64,000 bases of DNA. Origin: Mytilus edulis (lineage: Eukaryota; Mollusca; Bivalvia; Mytilida; Mytilidae). The position numbers and the translations under genes were made by a program. Within the stretch, counting starts at the first letter, position 1, and every line of letters begins with the position of its first letter. This document shows, one piece after another, positions 47,516 to 59,294 of the stretch. The stretch is taken from NCBI RefSeq assembly GCF_963676685.1, contig NC_092356.1, forward strand, positions 19,083,750 through 19,147,749, in the 5' to 3' direction. Under the pieces are notes generated by a model. It was not told the origin of the DNA. It searched no databases and saw nothing but the letters and a program-made list of their open reading frames with translations.

Positions 47516-47924
47516 ATATTTAAAGTACTTTACATCAAAATAATTTTTGTTATATAGGTTGACAAAAGATATAGTATTGCCATCAGACATCTATCTATGA
47601 AGACCAAAGGACAAAGCTGTGAATAATTCCAGGTCACTGTACTATTTTCAGCCGTGCTATGCTTATAGTAACTTATGGTGGTACTCAATAACCTTTATAG
47701 TAACTTATAAGAGAACGTTGGATGACAAAATTTGTAACAATTCGCCGTTTCAGATTCTAATGCATTCTGGGTAATTTTTCCAAAAGCGTACACCAACACG
47801 TTGTGATTGGTTTAAAACGTGATAAACAATAGAAATTCAACCAATGACGTAACATTATTTTCATTTTGGTGTACGAACAATCCTTTAGATTATGAAAAGG
47901 CGAATTCAAAAGAAAACCTTCATT

Positions 47925-48705
47925 ATGCAACAATTTGATTTATACTTCACCATTAAGCGAACCTCAATTATGACAGACAGCAATCAACAGCAATCATATC
48001 ACATCTTTTTAAGTTTTAACCACCCTCTGACATATGACAGTGGTGTAACACAAAGTCAAAGTGTGCTTTTCAAAAATATTTGTTTTTGTTTCATTTTCAA
48101 CACGTAATTCTAAGTATATTTAGGGGGTTGTCTTCTTTGTCTCACCCCATCGAAAAGCTACTGGCAATAGTGTGGACACTTATCAAAGAAAACACTTATT
48201 TTGACCTTAAGGATGATATCTGGTCAAACTCAAAATAAATAGGATCATTCTTTTTCAGGTTTTTTCCATTGGACGACAAAATTTAAAACAATTCAAAAGA
48301 GAACCTAACAATTTTATCTATACTTCAAGATTAAGCGAAAATCAATTTTGACAGACAGCAATCAACAACAATCGTCGGATTACAGGCTCATGGCTCAATT
48401 AAAATTGTGACAAGATTAAACATTAGTGTTGCGAACGTCTACGTCATTTGGTCTCACCTGGGAAAAGTCGTTTAATGGACAATCATATCACATCTTCTTA
48501 ACTTTTAACCACCCTCTGACATATGACAGTGGTGTAACACAAAGTTAAAGTGTGCTTTTCAAAAATATTTGTTTTTGTTTTTTCATTTTCAACACGTAAT
48601 TCTAAGTATATTTGATGGTTGTCTTTCTTGTCTTATTTCATCGTTAAGCTACTGGCAGTATAGTGGACACAAATCAAAGAAAACACTTATTTGACCTTAA
48701 CACAT
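47925..48705 (+). repeat. Direct duplication of about 280-360 bp
   Basis: The block around ACCACCCTCTGACATATGAC, GTGTGCTTTTCAAAAATATT and ATTCTAAGTATATTT occurs at about 47999-48212 and again at 48485-48700, and the lead-in with GACAGACAGCAATCAACA is also shared. Small differences show it is not very recent. A 71-codon open frame in the first copy is broken in the second. Confidence 0.7.
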
Positions 48706-48809
48706 TTATGTTTCGCAAGTTTGTATCCGTGTATCCGTAATGCAATGTTATGTGAAAAAAGTTATATAAGGAAAATAACAAAGAGTTCTACACATATGTT
48801 TTAAATTTA

Positions 48810-48937
48810 TTATCTCTCCTGACAATGTATATATTTGTCTATATCATGATTGTCCGGATTATACTTGTTGTTATTCAGACAGTCCACAAAAACTTTGTCA
48901 CACATACATATTCTCCCCTTACAGGAACTGGGACTAT
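48810..48937 (-). CDS. Secreted phospholipase A2, last exon
   Basis: Acceptor TTTTTTCCAG (reading the minus strand) precedes 48937. The exon begins with two bases of a split codon and encodes 41 residues with the cysteine pattern C..RICMCDK...DCL, which follows the active site in sPLA2 proteins. The TAA stop is at 48810-48812, and AATAAA overlaps it. The phase (1) matches the exon at 49385-49488. The intron between is 447 bp and mostly a (TTA)n microsatellite. Confidence 0.75.
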
Positions 48938-49012
48938 CTGGAAAAAATAATGAAATATGATAATAATTAGACAAATTAATTTCATTTAAAGAGAGACTGA
49001 CATAATTACAGT

Positions 49013-49350
<338 letters not shown>

Positions 49351-49384
49351 TTATTATTATTGTCAGCGAAATTGTCTAATTTAC

Positions 49385-49488
49385 CTTGACATTTGACTGT
49401 TCCGGTTTGAAGTTCATATGAGTATGGCCAAGTTTTAGGCCAATATTCGGCCACACGACCATAGCAATCATCGTGGTCTTTGCAACAT
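49385..49488 (-). CDS. Secreted phospholipase A2, active-site exon
   Basis: The minus-strand exon has an acceptor (AATTTTACAG) before 49488 and a donor GTAAAT after 49385. It encodes CCKDHDDCYG, the sPLA2 active-site signature C-C-x-x-H-D-x-C with the catalytic His-Asp pair, followed by an aromatic-rich segment with two further tyrosines and a cysteine (KCQ). Length 104 bp: one base, 34 codons, one base, so phases 2 and 1 fit both neighbours. sPLA2 enzymes cut the sn-2 ester bond of phospholipids with bound calcium. Confidence 0.85.
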
Positions 49489-50139
49489 CTGTAAAATTAA
49501 GTGTTTATATTTTTATATTTTTTCAAAGCAGGTTCATACAAATTAATGTAAAACTATACAAAACGATAATACACAATACGAACTGTACCTAAACTCAAAT
49601 TTAAAATAGACGTGTCAAATTGAAAACGTGTACTTAATAATTAATGTCGCTCTTTAACTAATTTGATACCGGCAATTAACCGAAGCAGTTTAAAAGAACA
49701 AAAAAATGTTATCCTCTAAAGGTCAATATGCCTTTCCCAAGTTAGGAACCATGAAATAACCAAGTGGTTGTCTAGGGTATTAGAACGGTTTTACTTTCAC
49801 AAAAATTAATCTTGTCTAAGCTCGCAGCGATTCAGAAACTGCTCTATTGTTGGCAACTGAATGTTGACTCCTAGAGATTCATTCTTGGTTTTCTGTTTTG
49901 ATGGGTTGTTGTTTCAGGGACATATACCTAGCATCTTCTCTATTTATATTTGAAATTATGTGTCATCTTCTTGAATATAAGATATTACTATATTTATGGT
50001 CGTTATTAGCTTATTTGTATTCCTGCTTTTTAATAAGTGCGAACATATGCATTCTTTAATCGTATATATTCAACTTGTGTTTGCATTTTGTTTCCTCTTT
50101 AACCCCGTTGTCATATAATGAGCACCATAAATTGATTGA

Positions 50140-50335
50140 TCGATTAATTGGTGTTTAACGGCACTTTCAGCACTTTTGTGCTAATTCGTATTGGTCATTT
50201 TTTGTGTGTGCAGGAAGCCGGAGTGCCCGGAGAAAACAATTACCAACATTTGGTAGGAAAACTGACAGTCCTAGTGATTTGAATTTTGAGTCGAGAGCAC
50301 CTGCAGCTTGTGGGATTCAAACTCATAATTAGATT
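50140..50335 (+). mobile_element. SINE-like conserved molluscan repeat in sPLA2 intron
   Basis: Landmarks GTGTTTAACGGCACTTTCAG, GGAAGCCGGAGTGCCCGGAG and GTGGGATTCAAACTCATA are, from memory, those of a widespread bivalve SINE-like repeat; the last could be a decayed B box region. It lies in the intron between the two core sPLA2 exons. Confidence 0.5.
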
Positions 50336-50374
50336 GCACTTTGTAAATACAGCTGTTTAGTCATGCATACTTAC

Positions 50375-50525
50375 TGATCAACGCCATCAACTGGTGTACC
50401 ACTACCATACCATCCACAAAAACATCCATAGTCTAGAAGTGATTTGGCTCGGCCGTATCCGAAATAATAGGTTAACTGATATGTAATACTCGTAATAGCT
50501 CTTTTATTTTTCACGCTTCTTGACT
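50375..50525 (-). CDS. Secreted phospholipase A2, calcium-loop exon
   Basis: Acceptor TTTGTTCCAG before 50525 and donor GTAAGT after 50375. The exon encodes a basic segment with SVKNKRAI, then YYFGYGR, and the calcium-binding loop YGCFCGWYGSGTPVDGVD. In group III-like and related sPLA2s the loop Y-G-C-F-C-G-x-G-G/Y-G-x-P-x-D is followed at once by the CCxxHD helix, which is exactly what the next exon supplies. It ends in phase 2 and starts in phase 1. The KNKR segment could be a propeptide cleavage site; this is inference. Confidence 0.85.
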
Positions 50526-50799
50526 CTGGAACAAACATATGAATACAAGATCAACGGCCATAGAACTTCACTCAATACTAGGAGTATGAAATGTGTGAAC
50601 GAAACACCAAACCCAGTATTTTGATTGGTTGCTTTCTAAGTCTTAGTACGATAGTCGTACACCAATTTTCATGAATGCAAGGCCGGGCTTTTGCATACAA
50701 TCACAAATATATAATATAAATTGAAATTATACAGAATTATTACTAAGTTTTCGATGTGTTTTACTTTCATTTTTATTTGATATCAGGTATTTAATTTTC

Positions 50800-50965
50800 T
50801 CAGCACCTCTTAATGAAGGAGCCTTTTATAACTGACTATGCGGTATCGGCTGTGTTCATTGTTGAAGGCCATACGGTGACCTTTAGTTGTTAATTTCTGT
50901 GTCATTTGGCCTCTTGTGGAGAGTTGTCTCATTGGCAATCATACCACATCTCCTTTTTTATATAA
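50800..50965 (+). repeat. Dispersed tail, family B
   Basis: CTGACTATGCGGTATCGGCT, GGTGACCTTTAGTTGTTAAT and CATTGGCAATCATACCACAT match the minus-strand copy at 20.2-20.5 kb. It lies in the first seen intron of the sPLA2 gene, antisense to it. Confidence 0.75.
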
Positions 50966-51165
50966 AGAAGACTGAAGACGGATTAACAAATTTGACCAGT
51001 GTATTAAATAAGGGTGAACACAGATAAAATACTAGTATCAGTAGAATCATGATCAATAATTAACAACTGGAAACATTTGATTGTCTATCAAAATTTATCC
51101 ACATCTCGGGGAATTTTAAATCGGCTAAAGATACATGAATAATGATCTACTTGTTGCTTACGTAC

Positions 51166-51220
51166 CCACTTTATGAAAATCAATGTACATAAAGATACAC
51201 AATACCCATGCAGCAAGGTC
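51166..51220 (-). CDS. Putative signal-peptide exon of the sPLA2 gene
   Basis: Acceptor TTTCATTTCAG before 51220 and donor GTACGTAAG after 51166. The 55-bp exon starts in phase 0 and ends in phase 1, matching the exon at 50525. It encodes a hydrophobic stretch LAAWVLCIFMYI followed by DFHKV, as expected for the core and end of a signal peptide. An upstream exon with the start codon would be needed, or the internal Met could serve; neither is shown. The splice fit is good but the exon is short. Confidence 0.5.
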
Positions 51221-51419
51221 CTGAAATGAAAAAAAATATATATATAAATAAAATTCAAATATTCTTTAACACAACTTTTCAATTTACAGGAAATCCGTAT
51301 TTTTAGATGGATGGTATGTATATCTTATGACGAGTCTTTTTAAAAAATGTTACTAAGCGTTCTTAAGCTAATAACTTTTTATTTCTAATTTTCCAGTTGA
51401 AGTTAAATATATATACAAG

Positions 51420-52160
51420 TCTCATTTGAAAACAACGTTCAAACCTATGATTGAGTTGGATAAAAACCGCAATTTTTATACATGTGCATGTGAAACAAAT
51501 TTCGTTGTAGAGGGGTCTAAATACAAAAAACATTTTTCAAAAGACCAAAAAAGTGAAAAAGTCTATTTTAACAAAACGCACAATGTTTACCGCATGGTCC
51601 GCATCCATTAGTTTTTTATAAAATAGTAAATTATGCTTCTTGTGTACTAAGATGTACATCTTAAATAGTAAATTATGCTTCTTGTGTACTAAGATGTACT
51701 TAGTACACAAGAAGCATAATTTACTATTTTATAAACAAACTAATGGATGCGGACCATGCGGTAAACATTGTGCATTATGCTCACACATAAATGAAACCAA
51801 GGCATTTTGTGACAACACCGGGAAAGAATATACTATTCAGGGACAAATAAATTGTAAAACCGTAGGCGTAGTATATGCAATTAATTGTACAAAATGCGAA
51901 AAACTTACTTATGTAGGACAAACGGGTGATACACCATATCAACGTATGCTATTAAACTTTTCAAAAATACAAACAAAGAAAACAGAAGATCCGGTAGCCA
52001 ACCATTTCATTCAGCATAATTATACGATGAAAAACTTAAAAGTTGCCGCCATAGAAAGAGTATTTGGAACAGAAATTTACAGAAAAACTAAAGAAGCCTT
52101 TTGAATAAAAAAAAATAAAAACTTTAGAGCCTGATAGACTCAACACAATGTATGAATAAT
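51420..52160 (+). pseudogene. Penelope-like element, GIY-YIG endonuclease end
   Basis: From 51725 the frame encodes GCGPCGKHCALCSH, then GVVYAINCTKCEKLTYVGQT, RMLLNF and VANHFIQHNY, then EIYRKTKEAF and a stop at about 52102, after which the usual C-terminal segment appears out of frame. The Cys-rich lead and the GIY-YIG-type core (here VVY...YVG) are the C-terminal endonuclease of Penelope-like elements. The upstream part (51420-51610) is open but not recognised, and an inverted duplication at 51578-51773 breaks the gene. No RT is attached. Confidence 0.65.
51578..51773. repeat. Inverted duplication with an inner direct repeat in the Penelope-like relic
   Basis: The stretch 51578-51648 is the near-exact reverse complement of 51701-51773 (outer GCACAATGTTTACCGCATGG and partner). 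In the middle, AAATAGTAAATTATGCTTCT... occurs twice, 42 bp apart (51621 and 51663). The inner copy and the right arm form a perfect stem of about 31 bp with a five-base ATGTA loop. Confidence 0.85.
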
Positions 52161-52203
52161 GAAAATACTTATAATAATTTTGTACGGTTATATGCAATAC
52201 ATA

Positions 52204-52350
52204 GAGCCAACGTTGGCCCATTGTATGAAAAACGAAATCCATGTTGGCACAACGTTGGACCAACGTAGAAATATCTTTTCTTATGTTGGCACTATGTTGG
52301 TCCAATGTAGATATTTCTCATTTTTATGTTGGCAATACGTTGGTCTATCG
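52204..52350 (+). repeat. Cluster of CCAACGTTGG / ATGTTGGCAC motifs
   Basis: AGCCAACGTTGGCCCATTGT, then several ATGTTGG.AC.ACGTTGG.CCAA units with a spacing of about 45 bp. Related to the cluster at 54515-54730. Confidence 0.6.
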
Positions 52351-52881
52351 TTTCAACCAAATTACAATGGATGCTGCACGAGGAGCTGTATATGATAAAT
52401 ACTCCGGAGCGCATTTGATCTTTTTTTGTATTCCAAACTGCCAAAGTTTAAGGTAGCAATTCTGTATTTTTGTATTACCCATTGTTGTTACTGTCCTTGT
52501 TTTTTTCATGAACTTTGCCTCTTTAATTTTATTTATTGTGTGACGCTAAGATATTTCTTTGGCAATGTTTGATGGATCGACCAGATAAACTCTGTGTCAT
52601 TTGGTGTCTTGTAAAGAGTTGTCTTATTAGCAATCATACCACATCTTCTTTTTTCATATCAATTTCATTTATTTCTTTAACAGAACAAATGACATATGGC
52701 TTATGGTTAGGCGATCATACAAATAGTTTTTTCGGAGATGTAATTTAAGTTGTATTGGTTCCAGATCCAGAATGAAAATTAAATTATTCAGAAGATGAAA
52801 CTTTATTTATTCTAAATTTGATATCATTGGTCGTCACCACGAGTAGTGTCCTCCTCAATTTGAACTTCAACAGTGTCATTA

Positions 52882-53025
52882 TTATTTATATATGTTATTC
52901 TTTTTTTCCCTTTTCTGTTTCTTGCCACCTTCTCTGTCAAGGCTTAAGCGCCGCCAATCTTTAGCTGCATCATCTATCTCCTTATCCGAAGACTCTTTAC
53001 AGCTATGTTTTTTTTCTAACCGACT
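52882..53025 (-). CDS. Candidate last exon: charged C-terminal tail, unknown gene
   Basis: After an acceptor (ACTTTATTACAG) the frame is open for 47 codons: SRLEKKHSCKESSDKEIDD, DWRRLSLDREGG and a lysine-rich end before a TAA stop. It starts in phase 0, which fits the candidate exon at 53917-53971. Not recognised; may be a chance combination. Confidence 0.25.
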   Translation of the reverse strand, partial: SRLEKKHSCKESSDKEIDDAAKDWRRLSLDREGGKKQKREKKNNIYK

Positions 53026-53159
53026 CTGTAATAAAGTTATAAGTAAACTTGAACTTTGTATTTGCCTAATGCATTCGTGCGTAATCTCCCTTCTAGATAT
53101 GCAATATAAATTAATGTATATTCTAAATAGTTTAAACACTATTTAATACAAAATAAAAT

Positions 53160-53880
53160 CTTAAATAACCATTTTTTTTATATTGGTTATTTGTCTAATG
53201 GTCAGAAATTCATTAGTATTAGACGGATTTGTGGGTATAACAAACCCTTATTACTATTATTTCAGAATTCGGTATCATACTTTATATATTCGTAATATAC
53301 ATGATATATAAAGAATAATTTAGATGTGTATTAATGAAGTTATATATTTGATATATAAAAACACTGTTACACATTAAAGTGTGTGTATGATCAGGTTTCA
53401 CAAATATATCGTATCTGTTTGCATGCGATTTAGAAATACAATAAAACTAACGAATTCATTTATATTTTAATGAAGTAGAAATCATTATACCACATTTTTG
53501 AAACATTACGGAATAAGGTACATCTTAAGACAATTTTATTCCATTAACTTCGGTAATGATCATACATGTTGTGGTTATAGATTTATATAACTTACCATTT
53601 GTTTGAAAATACTAATGTTCAGTGGCAAATATTTCATGATAATTGATAGGATTGAAATGATTTAAAATCTAGAAAATATTTCGCCCGAAACGTATAAACT
53701 TCAAGATCAGCATTATAAAATAATAGAAATTAATATATGTTTTGATTTTTAACAACATCCCTTAGATTAAAAAGTCATATTGTATTTGTCATTCTGAATC
53801 GTATATATATATATCAGATTTTTTAAAGTTACAACTTACATGTTACTATCTTTCTCTTTGAATCTCAGATGACATGATTT
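53160..53880. other. No recognisable feature
   Basis: AT-rich; short (TA)n runs. If the two candidate exons are real, this is their intron. Confidence 0.35.
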
Positions 53881-53916
53881 TCTCTTTTTGTTTTCTTCGT
53901 ATCACTGCTTTCTTAC

Positions 53917-53971
53917 AAATACACAACAGGAAATAATCACAAAAGTGACCATCCCATTACATTCAGATTTC
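53917..53971 (-). CDS. Candidate exon with short hydrophobic segment, unknown gene
   Basis: Acceptor AATTAAGTTTATAG before 53971 and donor GTAAGAAAG after 53917. It encodes SECNGMVTFVIISCCVF, ending in phase 0. With the exon at 52882-53025 it would give a short membrane segment followed by a charged tail. Hydrophobic length is marginal for a transmembrane helix. Confidence 0.2.
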
Positions 53972-54254
53972 CTATAAACTTAATTACCATAACAACTATC
54001 TTTGAAACATATGGTCAACCTTATCAGAATAGGCTAGATTAACAGACTGGCTGTATCACATATCACTCTGCATATAATTGCTATTATTATTATGTTTCAC
54101 AAAGTTTAATGAATAAAGTTATTATAAATAATGATTGCAATAAATTTGAATTTTTAACCAGGCAATCTATGTTTACGATATACATTTTTTTTATTACGGT
54201 AATGATATTCCAGTATAAATTTTACCTGACTTATATATAGAGTATAATATATGA

Positions 54255-54730
54255 TCACGCAACGTTGGGCCAGCATTGGCCCAACATAGAGTTGTAAATG
54301 TAATTTCAGTTGATAAACACTTTCGGTATAACATTAACTTTTCATGAAGCCTGCTGCAATCGAAATTATCCGCCTCCCAAGAGAAATAAAGCGTAAATTA
54401 TTATATAATCAATTCTATTAACAAAATTTCATATCGGCCCTATGTTGCTACTAACATAATGCCAACATTTGCCCGATTATTTATAACCAACATGAGATAA
54501 TAATATGAATTTACAACAACAGACCAACGTTGGACCAATGTTGTGCAGCCAACATAAACTTGCGACCAACGGACCGACAATTTGCCAACGTTGGGCCAAT
54601 GTTGTACAGCCAACATAAACTTGCGACTAACGGACCAACAATTTGCCAACGTTGGGCCAATGTTGTGAAGCCAACACCAACGGTCGACCAACGGGCCGAC
54701 CATTTGCCAACGTTGGCCCACTGTTAGTCT
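54255..54730 (+). repeat. CCAACGTTGG-type repeats, including three 60-65-bp tandem units
   Basis: CGCAACGTTGGGCCAGCATT at 54258, then from 54515 three units of GCCAACGTTGGGCCAATGTT, CAGCCAACATAAACTTGCGA and CCAACGGACCGACAATTTG. The core CCAACGTTGG is a palindrome. The last unit ends CCAACGTTGGCCCACTGTTA, close to the motif at 52205 in the same orientation. Likely ends of related MITEs. Confidence 0.7.
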
Positions 54731-54739
54731 GCTGACTGG

Positions 54740-56550
54740 GTACTAACCACATTTCATAAAATTTTACACGTCTTCTAAAATTGTAATTTCTTTAAAAAAA
54801 AAATATAACAAAATTAAAAAAATGTTTTCTTTGAAACAATCTTAAAAACTTTTTAGATGAAAATAGCACAGACGAAAATTATATTGTTCGCATGATGAGC
54901 AAAAATGAAATAATGTTGTCCTATCACGGTAAAAATCAATATGTTGCAGAAAACATGTTGGATGAGGGTAATTCAGCATACTTTACACGGACAGTATAAG
55001 GTTCTCGAAACGTGTAACTTACAAGACTCTTCAGTTTCCTCTTGAATAGGAATTGAAATATAGTTTCAAGATGATTGCACACGATGTGCATAACGTCATA
55101 ACGTAAGGGGGTCATATCATTGAAACACTTGAATTGAATACTCCATGTACTTGTAATCGGAAACAAACTTATTTTGAGATTAAATGAATGTTTATGCGGA
55201 AGTTAAACTATTTTCGTTTTTAACGTTATGCATATTTAAGTGAACGTATTATCACCATTTAACAATTGCGATTTATCAGACACTACAAGGGATAAACGAA
55301 TTACTAATTCATTGTGTAAAAGAAAAAAAATAGCTCAGAGTAAAAGTTAAAAGTATCTTTTACTATATTGTGGGTTAATGTAAACCACGAATAAACGTCA
55401 AACTTCATGCTACCAATATACCTTGGAGTTCGGTATTCTTTTCAATTTCAGGTTTTACGATTTATAAACACAGGTATTGTCAAAACAAATCAACTGGTTT
55501 ATTTGAGCAAAGAAAATATCAAGTAAATACAATATATATAATAATCTGATAGCATTATTTTAACAAATTTCTCTCTGTAGAAAGTAGAATCTTTATGGTT
55601 TAGTCAAAACAATTAAAGTTATTAACTGCATGCTTATTACTGTAATAACCTATATTTTCAGCAATAGCTACATTTACTTTGATTTGCACACACATTTTCT
55701 CTAATCTTTCATATGTCTAGTTTTCTCTATAGTCTTGGTAAAAATTATCTAATTATTTTCAAATTTACCGAAAACACTATTATATTATTATATATGGCTT
55801 CGTTCGTGAATTAAACAAAATGGGCACATGCATCTCTTTCTTACTAAAATCATTGTATTTCTTAATTCTGTCAGAATTGTTCAATGGAAATAAAGAACAT
55901 GTTAATAATAAAAAAAAAACACACACACACACAAAAACACTCTTCTTCCCTGATTATTTTCTCTGTCCAACTAAGTGCATATTTTGTCCTCATGATTTCT
56001 TAAGATTTTTTGTTAATAAATGCATTTAAGAGAGATTACATTTTAATTCATACATACACGACAGTTTATTTTGGCTTTATTGCTGTACTCACGAGCGTAA
56101 GTTTGTTTAAAAGTATTCGCCGATGATTTTTGTCTATTTACTGTCTGACAAACAAAAACTTGTCTTTTATAAAAAAAAATATGGGAAGAACTATCTTTCG
56201 CATATACCCTGAACCATTCTTTGGGTAATTGTAATTGTAATCAGTAATCAGCTGTGATTGATTACAATTTCCAAGTAATCATTGAAATCATTAATCAGCC
56301 AAACATCTGATTGAAGTGAATTGAGTTTAATCAATTGTTTTTTAAAACACCTTGTAATCCTGATTACTTTTTGATTACATTCTGATACCAATGAAAAACA
56401 ATATATAATATTGTGTTTATGGTCAAAATGTCATGTCTTACATGCTCCTTTAATTAATATTTAGCTTGTTAAAATATTTTGTTTACTTAAGGCATATGTT
56501 AATTGATATATTTACTTCAGTAAAACATAAACAGTACTGTGATGCGACTG
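54740..56550. other. No recognisable gene
   Basis: AT-rich, with a short (AC)n run near 55920 and a family C-like fragment near 55420-55450 (CTTGGAGTTCGGTATTCTT). Nothing else stands out. Confidence 0.4.
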
Positions 56551-56554
56551 TCAT

Positions 56555-56765
56555 ACTAGTGAGAGGTTTAGCTAGCTATAAAACTAGGTTCAATCCACCG
56601 TTTTCTACATAAGAAAATGCCTGTACCAAGTCAGGAATATGACAGTTGTTATCCATTCGTTTGATGTGTTTGAACCTTTGATTTTGCCATTTGATTGGGG
56701 ACTTTCCTTTTTGAATTTTCCTCGGAGTTCAGTATTTTTGTAATTTTACTTTTTACAGTATTGGA
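56555..56765 (+). repeat. Dispersed retroelement tail, family C (copy 3)
   Basis: GTGAGAGGTTTAGCTAGCTA, CCTGTACCAAGTCAGGAATA and GAATTTTCCTCGGAGTTCAG are the landmarks of this tail as I know it from mussels. Best preserved copy in the window. Confidence 0.75.
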
Positions 56766-57439
56766 AGTCATCACTAGGCAAAGTAAAGGGTATTATACAT
56801 GTATCTGAAATTCAAATAAGTATATTTGATAACGACTGTTATATTCAAGTTATACTTTTCTTTAATCCCTGAATTATAATCCTTTAATAATATTGTGATT
56901 ATTGTCACCATTTAATCAATATCGATGAGACTTAGTGAAAAATATTTACGACATGTACGTCAAACCAGAAATTATTTGACTCTTCTTCCTCCTTTCCGTC
57001 AAGTTTGAAAAATAATCACCACTTGTCGTAGATTACATCTCCAATACTTTCATCTTCTAAAGAGGAACCAAAGTAATAAGGAAGAAGTTTCTTATTACAA
57101 TTCGATTACTTTTACAACATTTATTTAGCATGTGAAAATAGAAAATAAGTGGCTGAAATTTATATAAACGCTTCGTCTATAAGTTTCAGAACTTGAATAA
57201 GTAAGAATTATTGTACTTAACAGAATGCCGGTGAACTAATAAACTTTAATTACAGAACAAGTTTTTTTAACTTTAGGTCCTAGGTCCATCAGCAGAAAAT
57301 GAACCCCCCCCCCGCCCCCAATCAAGAAAAAAGAAAAGAAAAAGAAACCATTATACCTATGCATAAAGACCTAATCTAAATATCATGTAAAGATTTTCGT
57401 AAATTGTTTTGTTATAAATGGGGCCTTTGAACTGTTTCC

Positions 57440-57610
57440 CATTTTTCATGTCAAGGCCTTTTATAGCTTACTATATATATGTAGTATGGGTTTGGTTAAT
57501 ATTGAAAACCGTAATTTGACCTGCACTTGGTAACTTCTTTGTCATTTGGTCTTAAACGGAGCGTTGTTTTATTGGCAATAATACCACAACTTATTATTCT
57601 TATATCTTTA
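57440..57610 (+). repeat. Dispersed tail, family B (diverged)
   Basis: CTTTTATAGCTTACTAT, TTGACCTGCACTTGGTAACT and TTATTGGCAATAATACCACA match family B with many substitutions. Confidence 0.55.
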
Positions 57611-58249
57611 ACATTTGTTAGATAGGTCTTTTTATCAATTTATGTTCTATGTTTATAAGCCGAATATCGAAAAAGCATCCTTTACCTAAAAAGAATAAAT
57701 ATACACGCCATGTGCAAAAAGAGATAAAGAACAAGGAATGGAATCGGCATTGAAACGAAATCGTTCCATATATTATTTCTGAATATATGCAACTCAACCA
57801 ATCAGTTAACCTTTACAATAAATTATGGAAACATTATGTACATCTCTGTTGACTCTGACACGTCAAATATTTCAATATCCAAACAAAAAGATAGTATATT
57901 GATTACAAAAACATCATGTTTAAAACTTACAAAATATATTTATAATATTTTCCATATTTATATTTAAAACAAAATATATATGCAAAATATATAATGCTCA
58001 ACAAACGCATTCGAGCACCGAGTCGACCGCGCGAGAGCTTACCAGTCAGTTAAAGTCGCTAAAAACCACCAGTTAGTATATATGAAAACAGTACATGTAT
58101 CGTATTTTTTTCAAAATATCAAGAAAAAGATTACATAAATGATTTTTTGGCATATTTATAGAAAAAGCATTGTCGGACACAATCTGTGCACCTCTTCTTA
58201 TTTTTTTAGACAAGTGTCAAAAATAATTTTATCAAAGACGCCAGATCAT

Positions 58250-58700
58250 TTATTTCATATTCAGATATATTAGTGATGTTGCTTTCCATTAAAAATTTGA
58301 ACTTTTCTAACTGGTTTCTATTATTATATCATCCAGAGCTAGAAATTAAAGAAATTAACAGACACGACTTTGTCTCATTTTTTAGACTTAAACATCGAAT
58401 TTGACATATGTATAAGCGATCATCTCAGTAACACAATCTTTGGAAAAAGAGACGATTTCAATTTTGAATTTATCAATTTCCCCAACCTTAATAGCATCCA
58501 CATATGGAATATATATTTTCCAAATCATTCGGTATTCAAGGACTACTTAGACATTGTAAAACGCCATCAGTCCAGTATCTGAGCAGAAAGTTGATGAACA
58601 AGGGTTATTTAAAAAAACGTAAGCATCTTGTCCTTTTCTTTCAAAAATTATCGGAAGATACTTAGACCTGGTTGATAAATTTTCCGTATCAACTTCATTG
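58250..58700 (+). pseudogene. Reverse-transcriptase relic of the family A element
   Basis: Broken frames give, in order: RYISDV (in place of a Y-I-D-D-V catalytic site), PELEIKE, FLDLNIEFD, GKRDDFNFEFINFP, KLMNKGYLKK and RYLDLVDKFSVS. The same order of motifs is seen in the minus-strand relic at 6080-7830, so the two are relatives. It is followed at 58730 by the family A tail, which ties that tail to this RT lineage. 5'-truncated, as is common for retrotransposed copies. Confidence 0.65.
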
Positions 58701-58729
58701 TTGTTCTTTATTGACATATTTGTTTGTTT

Positions 58730-59180
58730 TCATTGTGATGTTCACTTGTTTTGATATGTTTTTGATTGAGTTAAGACATTTCAATTGATAATATACTTTG
58801 TGTCTTTCTATGTTGTGATGTTACACTATTGTTTCAGATAAGGGATGGTACCTGTTAAAACGTTTAGAACCGCTGTATTTGTTTGCACCTGTCTCAAGTC
58901 AAAAATCTGATGTTCAGTAGTTGTCATTGTTGATGTGGTTCATTAGTGTTTCTCGTTATTCGTTTTTTTTTATATAGATTAGACCTTTAGTTTCCCCGTT
59001 TGAATGGTTTTACACTAGTAACTTTTAAGGTCCTTTTTAGCTTGCCATTCGATGTGAGCCAAGGCTCCGTGTTGAAGACTGTGCGTTGCCCTATAATAGT
59101 TTTATTTTTACAAATTATGACTTGGATGGAGAGTTGTTCTATTGGCACTCATACCTCATCTTCTTATATCTTTATAGCAC
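58730..59180 (+). repeat. Dispersed retroelement 3' tail, family A (copy 3, attached to RT relic)
   Basis: TTTTTGATTGAGTTAAG, TTTCTATGTTGTGATGTTAC, GTTTGAATGGTTTTACACTA and GAGTTGTTCTATTGGCACTC match copies at 45-390 and 42265-42668. Confidence 0.8.
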
Positions 59181-59294
59181 AATATGTTGACTGCTGTTTT
59201 CCTATTTTTTGAAATTTTTACCTAATATGTCTGCTGTTTCGTTCACATATGTAAATTGTCAATATAATGGCATTTTATTAAATTGACATAACAC

